DNA of 64,000 bases from Vitellaria paradoxa (taxonomy: Eukaryota > Streptophyta > Magnoliopsida > Ericales > Sapotaceae), in the NCBI GenBank assembly GCA_019916065.1, contig CM034233.1, forward strand, positions 9,306,516-9,370,515. Direction: 5' to 3'. The notes beneath the pieces were generated by a model. That model saw only the letters and a list, made by a program, of their open reading frames with translations, did not search any database and had not been told where the DNA came from. Below are positions 54,357-64,000 of the stretch, piece after piece (position 1 is the first letter of the stretch; the number at the start of each line of letters is the position of its first letter). A program made the translations under genes and the position numbers.

Positions 54357-54590
54357 TTAGCGGTTGTGTAGTGGGTCGGAAGCGTGCGGAACTCTTCTTT
54401 TGCTGCTGGAGAAGAGCACATCCAACGACGAATGCTGCTGTTTTAGTCCTTCTGGTTGCTTCTGATCTTCTTCCATTTGCAGTGCTGCTGGTGAGAATTT
54501 GGTCATTCCCCCAGTGACCTTGCGGTCCTTTTCACAAGAGACTAGCAAGAGATAAAGAAGCATTATCGCTACTAGCTTCATCAAATGCAT
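54357..54590 (-). CDS. CLE peptide precursor with Ala at CLE position 6
   Basis: 77 residues from the ATG at 54590. Signal peptide about 1-19 (MHLMKLVAIMLLYLLLVSC), a variable charged pro-region, and a C-terminal CLE box RRVPHASDPLHN (65-76) followed by a final Arg. CLE peptides are cut to 12-13 residues, hydroxylated at Pro and sensed by CLV1/BAM-type receptor kinases to control meristems and vascular cells. The box keeps R1, V3, P4, D8, P9, H11 and N12, but position 6, nearly always Gly, is Ala (codon GCT). Length and single-exon structure fit the family. A TATA-like TATATAAA lies about 220 bases upstream on the minus strand (54806-54813). Assignment to CLE is strong; whether it is active is uncertain. 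Confidence 0.85.
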   Translation of the reverse strand: MHLMKLVAIMLLYLLLVSCEKDRKVTGGMTKFSPAALQMEEDQKQPEGLKQQHSSLDVLFSSSKRRVPHASDPLHNR

Positions 54591-54805
54591 GTTGTCCCTC
54601 TAAGAGAGAATAACCGAAGGAACCCAAATTAAATACAGATAATATTCCAGAGGAATTATTAATAAATGGAGCTTTGTTTGGGCAAACGGGAGGACTTGTG
54701 CTGGATAGTGAGAGAGTAAAAGGGAGAGATTTGTTTTTGAGTTGAGTACGTCCCTGCAAACAACACGGGACGCAACTTACAATGGGATTTCTTTTTTCAT
54801 TACTT

Positions 54806-54813
54806 TTATATAT
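54806..54813 (-). promoter_or_regulatory. TATA box of the CLE gene
   Basis: TATATAAA on the minus strand, about 220 bases before the start codon, which implies a leader of about 190 bases. Confidence 0.5.
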
Positions 54814-55351
54814 TCGTTTCGTGCTTTACGAGAGAGAAGATAAAACTTCTCTTCCATGTCTTGCTTTTCGTTTCAGTGCCCCAAAAGCAAGGGTCTACGT
54901 CTCCGACAATTTCTTGGTTTTACGGTCTGAAAAGACACATTAACACTACAGTATTTACCTTAAAATGTAGTAGGGTAAAAATCAATTACAATTTACCTAT
55001 CAAATAAAGAGTTTAATTTTAATGCATTTGTCAATGTAATTAATTTTTATACAATCAGAATTCAATCAAAATATGATATGTAATATATTCATACATATTA
55101 TTTTTATATTTTGTTAAATTACAAAATGGCAATATATATAACATGTTATAGTGTCATTTGTATAAAAAAAAATTATTATGTTGTCAAACTTAAACTCTTA
55201 ATATAATCCATTACCAACTAAATTTCAACTCATATTTTCACTTTGGTATTTCTAAAACTCTTACATTTTACACCATTATACGTTTATAATAAACTGTTGC
55301 TGCGGATTATGTCTAAAACAACTGCCATTCTAAACTTAATTAAATTATTAT
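54814..55351. other. Intergenic upstream of the CLE gene, no other gene
   Basis: AT-rich promoter-side sequence without recognisable coding content. Confidence 0.5.
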
Positions 55352-55640
55352 AAGAATGTTTAAAGTGAAAAAGTTAGTATAAATTAGTAAAAATTACGAT
55401 CTCATAATTCATATAGTGTGTGTTTGGAGTGAAAAAATGTGAGATAAATTGAGATAAATTAAGAATTCGTAATGCGTGCAGTGAAAGAAAAAAGTTGATG
55501 TGATATAAAGTTAATAGAGGTTTATAAAATTTTTTGTAATTTTTTTGCAAATCAAACGGAGCCATAATAAGTAAAAAATTTAAATTTTATAGAGATTTAT
55601 AAGAATTTGATTTTATAAGAGTTCCAAATAGACTAAATTT
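55352..55640. mobile_element. Family A2 MITE interrupted by a family A MITE
   Basis: The left half (55352-55415: tttaaagtg...attacgatctcataattcata) and right half (55564-55640: aataagtaaaaaatttaaat...gagttccaaatagac) together resemble a reverse-oriented A2 copy (compare 24945-25113). Between them, 55416-55563 is a full family A copy (gtgtttggag...tcaaacggagcc). This is a nested insertion. Confidence 0.55.
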
Positions 55641-56419
55641 AAATTTTATAAAGATTTATAAGAATTTAATTTTATAAGAACTTCAAACAAGCTACACACA
55701 CATCTTTAGCTCTTGTAATGTGTTTCACACACACATATTTTTAGCTCTTGTAATGTGTTTCATTTATTGGGTTGTTTTTATCTGCTTTGGAATTAGTTGC
55801 ATGTATATCTACTTTTCAGAGTTTCATCGGCTGTAGCCCCTCAAGAATCTGAATCGAATGGCAGGTCTAAATCTCCAGTAGTCATCAGTAGTTCGGCATA
55901 GAAACACAGTAAGCAAGTAATGTTGGCCAGTTGGGAGATCCTGAGCAGTCAATTCTTAGTTTAAAGCAAAACTTTTGTCTTGAGAGATCTTCCCGATGAA
56001 TTGTGCCAAGGCAATGTGCCACACACACACACACACACATATCATAGCACCAAGAGTCAGTGATAAAGAGATGGATATGGTACATACACCTAGACCAGTG
56101 ACCAGATGGCAGTGATGACCAGCATCTTCTGCTTGTGCACGAGTATATATTATGCTTCACTTGCTCGGCATGGTGTCGGTTCATTTACCTTGGAAGACAC
56201 CCTCACAGTAAGCTTCAGTTACCAAGCTTTAGCTTTTAAAGAATTTATAAAAATTAATAATAATAATAATAATGCAGGCGGAGAGGTGAAAACACTGGCT
56301 TTTTTAAAAGAAGTCAATTTTTTTTTTTATATGTTCTTGAATTTTTTCACTTAAAATAATTTTCTTTCGAATTCTATTGTATGAAATATAAATAATATAT
56401 GTAAAAGCTCGATATGCCT
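55641..56419. other. Intergenic, no gene recognised
   Basis: A direct repeat cacacacat.tttagctcttgtaatgtgtttca occurs twice (about 55695-55760), and a (CA)n run lies at 56021-56040. A more balanced segment at 55810-56220 has open frames on both strands but no motif I recognise. Confidence 0.45.
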
Positions 56420-57317
56420 AACAACTATTAGCTAACCTTTTTTTTTTTTAAACATTTTTATCTTATATAACTTATTTTTTTCATCAAAATGTATTTTTTT
56501 ATTTGATAACTTTTAGACATATTATTCGTATTTATTAAAATTAATTTTAAAAATGTAATAAAAACAAAAAATCACGTTTAAATTTAAAAATGACAACTTT
56601 TTTTTTATCCATACGTAAATTTTTTATTTAAAATTAATTTTTTATAAATTTCTTTAAATTATATATTTTATTTAATTAGTTATTTAAATTAAATAGATTT
56701 AAATTAAAATTATTAAAATAATTAATTAAATGAATATAAATATATTTTATTAAATTACACTAATTTTATAGTAATAATTAGTTTTAATAAAGTAATAACA
56801 AAAATTAAAATAATTTTATTAGAACAAATAATTTTTTAATAGCGAACTTTTATTTATTAAAAATTATTTTAATAAAATAAATTATTATTTAATTGCAATG
56901 AATTTTAATTTTAATAAAATAAATCATTTTAATATGTAATTATTATTTATTAAAGTTTAATTTTAATTTTATACAAAATCAATCCTTTTAATCTATACTA
57001 TTTTAATTTTAATAAATAAATTATAATATTATTATTTATTAGAAATTATTTTAATTTAATAAAATATTTAAATAAAATAAATCATAAGATGTAATAAGAA
57101 TTGACAAAGTATTTTATTTAGGATCTAAAATTAATAAAGTATTTTTACAATAAAAAGAATAAAAAAGAAAATATAATTTTTCTGTTTACGATTTGGGCCT
57201 AAATTTTTATGTAAATTTTATTTTATTGTTTATCACAAAAAAGTAAAAATAAATTTATCAAAACATTTTTTATGAATTTCAAAAAAAAAAAATAATAATA
57301 AACGAAAACGTTACCAC
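56420..57317. mobile_element. Very AT-rich MITE-like element (family D, copy 2)
   Basis: The interior is nearly pure A/T with aaaattattttaataaaata-type repeats. A block agaattgacaaagtatttt...tttttctgtttac matches the corresponding block of 36888-37878. It ends aacgaaaacgttaccac. The left boundary is uncertain. It lies about 250 bases before the start codon of the HOS15-like gene. Confidence 0.5.
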
Positions 57318-57564
57318 TAGCCTTTGATTTCGGATTAAAAAATGAGGATCCGTTAAAAACCGGTTTATTTTGGATTTGGCTGTAATCCGAACCGGAACCA
57401 CCCATGGCCATCCCCTTCCTCTGCAACGGGCAATTACGAGGGCATTTTCGTCCTTTTGGGCAACCTCCGAAGAAATCCCAACTCCATTCCGACCGCGTTG
57501 AAGCTCCGTTCCCGAGTGAATATCATCAGAGCTCCGTCTATCTCTATGCAAGCTTGCCGCGACG
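57318..57564 (+). promoter_or_regulatory. Promoter and 5' leader of the HOS15-like gene
   Basis: A GC-balanced stretch directly upstream of the ATG at 57565, in contrast to the AT-rich element before it. No clear TATA box. It probably contains the transcription start. Confidence 0.45.
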
Positions 57565-60500
57565 ATGATCTCCATTACTTCTACTGATTTGAACTACTTA
57601 GTCTTCCGTTATCTTCACGAATCAGGTCTGTGTTCGTTTCGCTTTTTCTACCTTTATAAATTTTTTTTTTTCCTTTCGTTGTCTAGACGTAAACGAACAG
57701 TTTTGGTAATTACGGTCCGTTGAGCTCTCTTTTATGTTTTTGGGTTTTGTATTTTGTGAAAAAGTATTGATCTTTGATTAGTAGAGGACGATTGGAACTT
57801 TCTTTTTCAGACCCGCTTGGTACTTAGATTTGGAACTTCCATGGCCAGACCAGTGGCGAGAGCTCAAAGGCTTTGTTTGCACCTTAGGTCACACAACCTT
57901 GGGTCTTTTTTAACAAAGCACCTCAGGTCGCACAACTTTGGGTCTTTCTTTAGCAAAGCAATTGAGTTTATTTAGTTATTTGTTTGAACTGTTCTTAAAG
58001 TGCTTTGTAATTTCCATACTAGGTTTTGGTTGCTCTTAAAAAGTGCGTGTACGTGTGCGTGTGCTTTTTTTTTTAATTTTATTTTATTGTCTTTATGTAA
58101 GGTAAAAAAATTGAAGTCGTTCATTGTCATAGCAAATTACTGATGAATGCCAAGGGTATAATAATTGCAAAATTACTCGAGTCAAGCAAGTTGAATTAGT
58201 TAAGTTTGAAAAGTGAAAACCAAATGTAAAGAAACCAGCATGAATTGCAAAAGTCCATGAGGTAACTGTTAAAGTGTGAGAATGGCATTTGATAGGGTGG
58301 GTTGGAGTTGGCTTTTGATTCTTATGGCTTATCAGTTGAGATAGGAAGTCAATATAAAACTTTCTTCTGAACCATTAATCAACTCCGTTTTTCGGGTTTT
58401 CCATTTAAGTATGCCCATATAAGTTAAGTGGTATAGAAAGCTCTTAAAGCTTCATTCAAGGAGGCAGTAGGAAGAGGTGAGATGAGCGGTTGCATAGGCA
58501 GTAGCCACTTCTAAGTCATTTGCTGAGCAGAGGAGGATCTCATGGAATCTAACTGGCCAATTTCCTAGTTTCCTCCTTGATGAGAGGGCCTCTCCTTTAC
58601 CTACTCGAGACATTGACACAAAACGCCATGAATGTGCCAACTCGTGTGATTTTCAAACAATGCAAGATAATATGGTGAGGACTCAGCAAAAATATATATA
58701 TACATATTTATATATTTTTATATATCTTAAATATTAATATTTTATTCAATTATGATAGAAATAATTCAATATAACACTAACTAAAATTAAAAATTATATA
58801 TTTCATATCTTAAAAGTCAATTAAAAAGATACATAATAATTACATTTCATATAAAATGATAACAAACAATATTCCCCAACTTAAAACTTAAAAGTTACCC
58901 AAAATTTTAAATATATGTATATATATTTTTTCTTTTAGTAAGTAAGAGAAATTTTATTGATCAAGGCATTAAGAAAATGCCACACAAAAACAAGCCAACC
59001 TATTCATCTATATACTCATATTCTCAACATAATTCAAAAAAGAGTGTAAATCTGGCTCTATCCCCCTCTCATCTGGCTGTACAAACAAGATACCAAAAAG
59101 CTTTTTATGCAATGAATTGTTGTCTCAACCCCTTGAAATATTTTTCTATTTAATTTCCATGCCTCTCTTCTATCCGGGCTCAGCTTGCGACCCCGCCAAG
59201 ACAAAAGACCAAAAAAAAAAAAAGGTCTCGGCATCTCTGGGAAAGGTCCACTTCACCCCAAAACTGGAAAGTAACAAATCCCACAACTACTTAGTCCATT
59301 TACAATGAATAAACGAATGATTTATGGATACCTCTTAAACCTTGCATAAGTAGCATCTGTTAATCAAGATGTGCCCCCTAAGTTGAAGATTATCAATGGT
59401 TACAATCCTTCCCTTGATCTAGCTACTTTGGGGGTCACCTCTACCTTTCATCTCTTAGCCCACAGGAAATCCATCTCCCTTTCCCCTCCTGACATCTTGT
59501 AGACTGACTACACTTCAAACTCCCCCCTCTTTGAGACTACCCAAGATACCGAGTTCTCCTCTTCCTATATCTTAGCAGAACTCAAAGCTCCATAAATCGG
59601 GTGAAAATTTCCAACTTCTTAAAGTCACATTCCAACCCCCTCTTATCCTTGAAGTACACTGCAGTTTACTACTGAAGATCCCTATACTTTGCCACTGAAG
59701 CTTCCTTATTAGTTGCCAAGTTATAAATGTCGGGAGATCCACTAGTCTAACCTTCTCCTTCAATTTGTGCTTCCAATAATGAATCTTCTCCCCCCTTCCC
59801 ACATTCCACCTCAGATTATTCTCGAACGCAGACCACTTTTTCCTTAATCCTTATGCCCTTTCGTAAGCTTGTCCCTTATGAGTTAGTGCTACTGACTAAC
59901 TTCCACCTCCCCACTCTTTCCAAAACTTGGACGCGATTACCTTCTGCCACAGCCTCTCCCTTTCCTTCACATATCTCGATAACCACTTTCCTAATAAAGC
60001 ATCATTAAAATTTTCTTAGGTTTCTAATCCCAATTCCCCCCATTGACATAGGGAGGCAAACTATATTTCAATCTACTAACTGATGCTTGGATCTACTTCG
60101 CACTGTAGAAAATCCCTTTTTAGTTTTTCCAAACACTTCATCATTGAGATCAGTATTGTGAACAGAGACATAAAATATATATACGTGAATCCAACATATT
60201 TCCAAAACGAGTCCATTGCGTGTTCAAAGTGAGTTTGAGACATACCCAAGTTGTCTCAAAAAAAAAAAAAAAATTGGGCACCGCAGAAGGCAAATCTGAC
60301 GCGTGTGTAGGGTGTGTTTATTGCATGTCCTAGTCCCTCACAAGTCCGACTTGAGGTGACACCCTTGATGGAGAGTTTGTGCTTCCCAGGCCTCTACTAA
60401 AGGATATTTTCTTTCACAGTGAAATAAATAAATCATCCCAGGAGTGTCTGGCACAGTCTGGAGATTTGGTTAATTGGACTCCACAAGGTACTGTAATCAA

Positions 60501-62197
60501 CAGTTGCCTGGATGAGTAGTATTATAGTTCCTGTCAATACAACCACTCATATTTCTGCACTGTCTACAAGTGTGAAAACCAATATAAGCTGATTTTAGTT
60601 GTTTCCAATTCAAGGAATACTAATTTTTATTCATTTTTTTTCTTAATTAATGTTATTCAGGATAATGTTTGTAGTTGCATAGCGGAGAGTAAAAATTAGA
60701 AGAAATGGTAACTGGTAGATGCTTTTAACCTTAAGTATTGAGCAGGAACATGGATTTGTCATGATTATGCTATATTTGGAGTTTTTTCATAGATGGGGAC
60801 TACGATAACTAAATTTGCAAACGGATGTTGTCAACAACGTATTCACCATACACAAGTACTTCATGAAGTTGTGTTTGTCTATTTAAAATTTTTCCTTGCA
60901 CAAATTAGTAACTTAAGAATACCAAAATGTTAAAGTTGTGGGTAGGAAACACGACTTCATTGAAGTCATGGTTAGAAAACATGACTTTGATGAAGTAGGA
61001 GTTATATTACATGACTTTAATTAACAATTTTATGCTAAAAACATGATTGCTACCCATGATTTGACCTAATGTCATGATTAAGAACCATGACTTTACACTA
61101 AACTTGCCCTTCGTATTAAGTTTACATCTACTGCCCTTTGAAGAAAATGTTTTTTAAAGTACTTTCATCGCATAAAAATTCAACATATTTGTATGAGGCT
61201 TATGCCTCTATTTTGATGCTGAAGTAGCTCTAAGAATTAAGCTTTATATGGCTGCATTCTTTTTGAACTTTACTGATTAAAAAAAAAAAATAGTGTTGTC
61301 TTTTGCTTTTGCATCTGGCCTGACCTCTGTAGGGGTGATGTTTTTTCAGAAGAAAGCGATGGATGCTTGTGGGGTTGACTAATTGACCAAAGTGTGATGT
61401 TTACATGACTGAGGAGATTGGATAAAATAGCTCAATTGATTCATGTAACTTGTTTAGTTATGAAGAGTCTGAACTGCCTAATAATGTCATAGCAAGACAA
61501 CAATACTATATTTGTCCAATCCTAGGATAGAATGAGGTTAAGTTCACCAAGGAGATTTTTTTTTTTTTGGTAATTTTCTAACACAATTTCTTTCAGGGTT
61601 TACACATTCAGCTTTTGCACTAGGATACGAGGCAGGGATCAACAAAAGTACAATTGATGGCAATTTAGTTCCACCTGGTGCTCTTGTTACTTTTATTCAA
61701 AAAGGAATTCAGTATCTTAAGCTGGAAGCAAACTTGAACTGTGTAAGTATTTTTATTTATTTGCTATGCTTAGTTGTTCTCATCTCACTCTTGAAAATTG
61801 TCAACTGATTGATGTTTATTAAGTTTTTCTCAGAATGATGCAGACATAGATGAAGACTTCTCTTTCATCCAACCTTTGGATCTTATAACAAAGGATGTCT
61901 ATGAACTACAGAAAATTATAAAAGAGAAAAAAGAAAATCTTCAACAGGATAGACACATAGAAAAGGACAAAGAAAGCAACGAATTTGATCGGCTACAGGA
62001 ACAAGAGAATGCACGAGATAGAGAGAAGGAAAAACAACAAAGGGAGAAAGAAAGAGAACAGGATAGAGGGAGGGCAGAGATGGATAAAGAGCCAGAGAAG
62101 GATAGAGACAAGGAAAAGCCACATGAGAATCCTGTTGATAACAAACAAGGTGGAGATAAGGTCATCACCAGACATGAAGATAATGGACACTCTGGAG
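57565..62197 (+). CDS. HOS15 / TBL1-like LisH-WD40 protein, N-terminal exons only
   Basis: Three exons: 57565-57625, 61597-61742 and 61834-62197, with splice junctions G|GTCTGT...TTTCAG|GG, TGT|GTAAGT...TCTCAG|AAT and a likely third donor GGAG|GTAACC. They give 190 residues. The LisH dimerisation motif is at about 5-37 (DLNYLVFRYLHESG across the first junction), followed by YEAGINKSTIDGN and VPPGALVTFIQKG, then DIDEDFSFIQPLDLI and a long Glu/Lys/Arg-rich coiled segment. This matches plant HOS15 and animal TBL1, WD40 proteins of histone-deacetylase co-repressor complexes in the nucleus; HOS15 also acts in cold responses and protein turnover. The WD40 repeats (about 400 residues) are absent. 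They may lie beyond the window, past an LTR element. Intron 1 is 3971 bases and holds a LINE remnant. Confidence 0.85.
57626..58926. other. First part of intron 1 of the HOS15-like gene
   Basis: A repeated word acct.aggtc.cacaac.ttgggtctttttt occurs twice (about 57885-57950). An unassigned, less AT-rich patch at 58440-58640 has an open frame on the minus strand but no recognisable family. Confidence 0.5.
58927..60150 (-). mobile_element. LINE (non-LTR retrotransposon) 3' remnant
   Basis: On the minus strand, decayed frames resemble the C-terminal part of plant L1-type ORF2. Near 60020-60065 reads GGIGIRNLRKF; near 59930-59965 ERLWQKVIASKFW; at about 59775-59800 VGRGEKIHYWKHK; then GGWNVTLRSW near 59625. 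The 3' end is aataaaatttctcttacttactaaaagaaaaaa-like sequence at 58927-58960, an A-rich tail as LINEs carry. It lies antisense in intron 1 of the HOS15-like gene. The 5' part is missing, the usual LINE 5' truncation, or too decayed to recognise. Confidence 0.75.
60151..61596. other. Remainder of intron 1 of the HOS15-like gene
   Basis: No gene. Around 60950-61110 the word catgact and its complement agtcatg recur several times (gaagtcatgg, acatgactttg, tcatgattaag), giving local inverted repeats. Confidence 0.5.
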
Positions 62198-62244
62198 GTA
62201 ACCTATGTAATTTGGAATGGGAGCAAGTTTTTAGGAAGATTCCA

Positions 62245-62664
62245 TGAGATTAGAATTTATTTTTCGTGTTTATTGTTACCAGGATTTTCTTGAGATTTTT
62301 TGGGATTTTATTGAGGTTTGTGTTTAGTAGGGACTGGATTTGATTTTTAGGGATTTTGATTTAGTGTTATTTTAAATAAAGATTAAAACTGATTTTAATT
62401 TACTCATTTTAAAGTCAGCCTATATAAAGACTAAAGGTTGTATTTGCTTTTTAGTTTTGAATATGATTTGAATAAGCTTAAGTTTTCCTTTCTTTACTCC
62501 TGCTCTCCCTTCTCTTGTATCTTTTCTTTCCTCCCTGTTCTCTTCTTCCTCCTTCTATCTTTTGTCCAATTCCTCTCTTCCTCTGTCTCTCTTTTAACCT
62601 CTTTTCTTCTCTTTTCTCTATTCAATATTCTATGTTCTCTATCTCCCTTCCCCATTCTACATCA
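62245..62664 (+). repeat. Probable LTR immediately downstream of HOS15-like exon 3
   Basis: Possibly TGAGATTAG...CTACATCA, about 420 bp. It has a TATA-like tatataaagac near 62421 and a long pyrimidine-rich stretch before the end, and is followed two bases later by a tRNA-iMet-type primer-binding site. The left boundary was chosen only because it starts with TG. The matching 3' LTR would be beyond the window. Confidence 0.55.
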
Positions 62665-62666
62665 AT

Positions 62667-62678
62667 TGGTATTAGAGC
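62667..62678 (+). promoter_or_regulatory. Primer-binding site of an LTR retrotransposon
   Basis: TGGTATTAGAGC, one base different from the TGGTATCAGAGC found in the two complete elements of this window. It marks the start of an internal region running rightward. Confidence 0.65.
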
Positions 62679-63083
62679 TGAAGTTCCTATCTTTCGTCAC
62701 TAGTTAGATTATATAATAGGCAAAGACTAACATAAAGTACTAAAGTATGAAAGTTTACAAAAACATTTTTGAGTTTTTCAATTTTCTTTTAAATAATGCA
62801 AAAAACAAAATGCAAATATACTGAAATCTAAACTATGTGATCTCACAGAACTAGGACAAAGATATGACCATCATACAATTCCTAATCTATGGAAAAATTT
62901 GCCTTTAACCAACAAGGCTCACCCCTTTAACTTTCTTAGGGTTGTGAACACCATATAAATCATATTTTCTAACCAAAATGACCCTTGCTTTAGGAAAAAC
63001 TTTTTTGAGATTTGGAGGCAATTGGTTTTGAATGTTATTTATTTTTATTTTTTCTCATTGGTCTATGCATGTGAAATCTCGAA

Positions 63084-63974
63084 TCATAATTCATAAGATG
63101 GCTTATTAAACCTAAATAGGCTAAACCTATTTGACACTTGAAAATTAGGTCTCATAAAATTTCTATTGTCAACATCAGAAATGGAAAATCCATACAACTT
63201 GTGACAATTAGGTGGAATATGTTCTTTCATCCCACAATGATGGCAAGTATGTATGAAATTAAAAGATGATGAGAAATGCATACCTTGGGGCTTGCCTTTT
63301 GGCTTTTAAGGAGCTTTTGTTGGTACATGCTTTGGAGGCTTGGCCTTTGGTTTCTTTGGAGCCTTCTTTGGAACTTTTGGGGCAAAGGTTGGTTCTTCCT
63401 TATTTCCTTTGATTCTTGTCCAAATCCAAGACAACTATTATCAACTGGCCTTCTTTGAACACCCAATATCTCATGAAGATTTTTGGATAGAATGTTCAAT
63501 TTTTCATGGATTCTAGCCACCTCCTTTGATCCTCCAAACATTCTTCATCCTTTGCATTAAGCTTTTCTCTCAAAGTTCTCATAGCCCTATCTTTAGTCCT
63601 TTTGTTACTGTCGACTTTGTGAATTGGGACTTCCAAGTTTATGATTCTTCACTTCAAGATCTTAACTATTACCTTCAAAGCATCCCTCTCCTTTTGCATA
63701 GCCTTCTTTTCCTTGGTCAATTTTTTGTTCTCCTTGCAGAGCCTTGAAAAATCCTTGAAAAAATGATTGTACCTCTCTTGAAGTCTAGGCATTTCTCCAT
63801 CATCGGAATTGAAGTCTCCTTTGGATGAGGTATGGGAAAAGTGGTTTTCACTTTTTGAACTTCCTTTATTTGAATTATCCTCGACGTTGGAAGTTGATGT
63901 AGGGGCACCAAAGTCTTCACAGAATTCAAGGAAACCTGGTAATATTTGTCCCCTTTGCATAGGGAATCTATCAT
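63084..63974 (-). pseudogene. Decayed copia-type gag fragment with CCHC knuckle
   Basis: Three overlapping minus-strand frames join into one gag-like sequence. A charged coiled segment (LQERYNHFFKDFSRLCKENK and following Lys/Glu-rich helix, about 63650-63830) precedes a basic Lys/Pro-rich linker and the zinc knuckle CHHCGMKEHIPPNC (about 63192-63233). These resemble the gag of plant copia elements. Frames are broken by stops and shifts, and no pol follows to the left, where the plus-strand primer-binding site lies. Confidence 0.55.
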
Positions 63975-64000
63975 ACTAGCAATAATGGATCTCGCTTTTG

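Larger units (their letters stand above)
62665..64000 (+). mobile_element. Internal region of an LTR retrotransposon, cut by the window end
   Basis: After the primer-binding site there is no plus-strand coding frame of note. Instead a decayed gag-like sequence lies on the opposite strand from about 63084. This implies a non-coding (LARD-like) element, an inversion, or a nested insertion. Confidence 0.4.

Noticed and set aside
55885..56184. 99-codon minus-strand frame with Cys and His residues
   Set aside because: It spans a (CA)n microsatellite, which generates the Cys-Val run, and has no domain.
58452..58640. 62-codon minus-strand frame within intron 1 of the HOS15-like gene
   Set aside because: The patch is less AT-rich, but there is no motif, and it sits in an intron with transposon debris.

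Overview
This window is AT-rich nuclear DNA from a flowering plant, most likely a eudicot. The evidence is plant-specific gene families (GID2/SLEEPY1 F-box protein, WPP-domain protein, PIP and CLE peptide precursors, CYP81-type cytochromes P450, a HOS15-like LisH protein), GT-AG introns, and plant LTR retrotransposons primed by initiator-Met tRNA. I cannot name the species. There are no operons, CRISPR arrays or recognisable tRNA/rRNA genes.

Layout. 1-0.9 kb: tail of an old LTR retrotransposon. 1.5-8.0 kb: a complete but disabled Ty3/gypsy chromovirus with 299-bp LTRs and a GCTTG target duplication. 8.6-26.2 kb: a gene-poor stretch with three small secreted-peptide genes of the PIP (PAMP-induced peptide) type, near 8.7, 19.4 and 25.9 kb, and the gibberellin-signalling F-box gene GID2 at 12.2 kb. 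They are separated by MITEs, a non-autonomous hAT element and local tandem duplications. 26-32.5 kb: intergenic, with a 145-bp tandem duplication and a TIR element. 32.6-33.0 kb: WPP-domain nuclear-envelope protein. A degenerate hAT transposon (33.4-36.7 kb) lies in its upstream flank. 36.9-37.9 kb: very AT-rich MITE-like element. 39-49.7 kb: two CYP81-like P450 genes in tandem on the minus strand. The first looks intact. The second has a frameshift in exon 1, and a 4.9-kb Ty1/copia element sits in its only intron in antisense orientation. 51-52.2 kb: a Mutator-like Pack-MULE carrying broken pieces of a GATL (family GT8 galacturonosyltransferase-like) gene. 52.6-53.3 kb: probable non-autonomous hAT. 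54.4 kb: a CLE peptide gene with an unusual Ala at CLE position 6. 57.6-62.2 kb: the first three exons of a HOS15/TBL1-like gene, with a LINE remnant in intron 1 and an LTR-retrotransposon end just after exon 3. The WD40 exons are not in the window.

The host genes are not a pathway cluster. The notable themes are a loose cluster of PIP peptide genes, a P450 tandem pair in which one copy is decaying, and many transposon types with target-site duplications readable by eye. All coordinates were read by hand. Family assignments rest on remembered motifs, not database searches.
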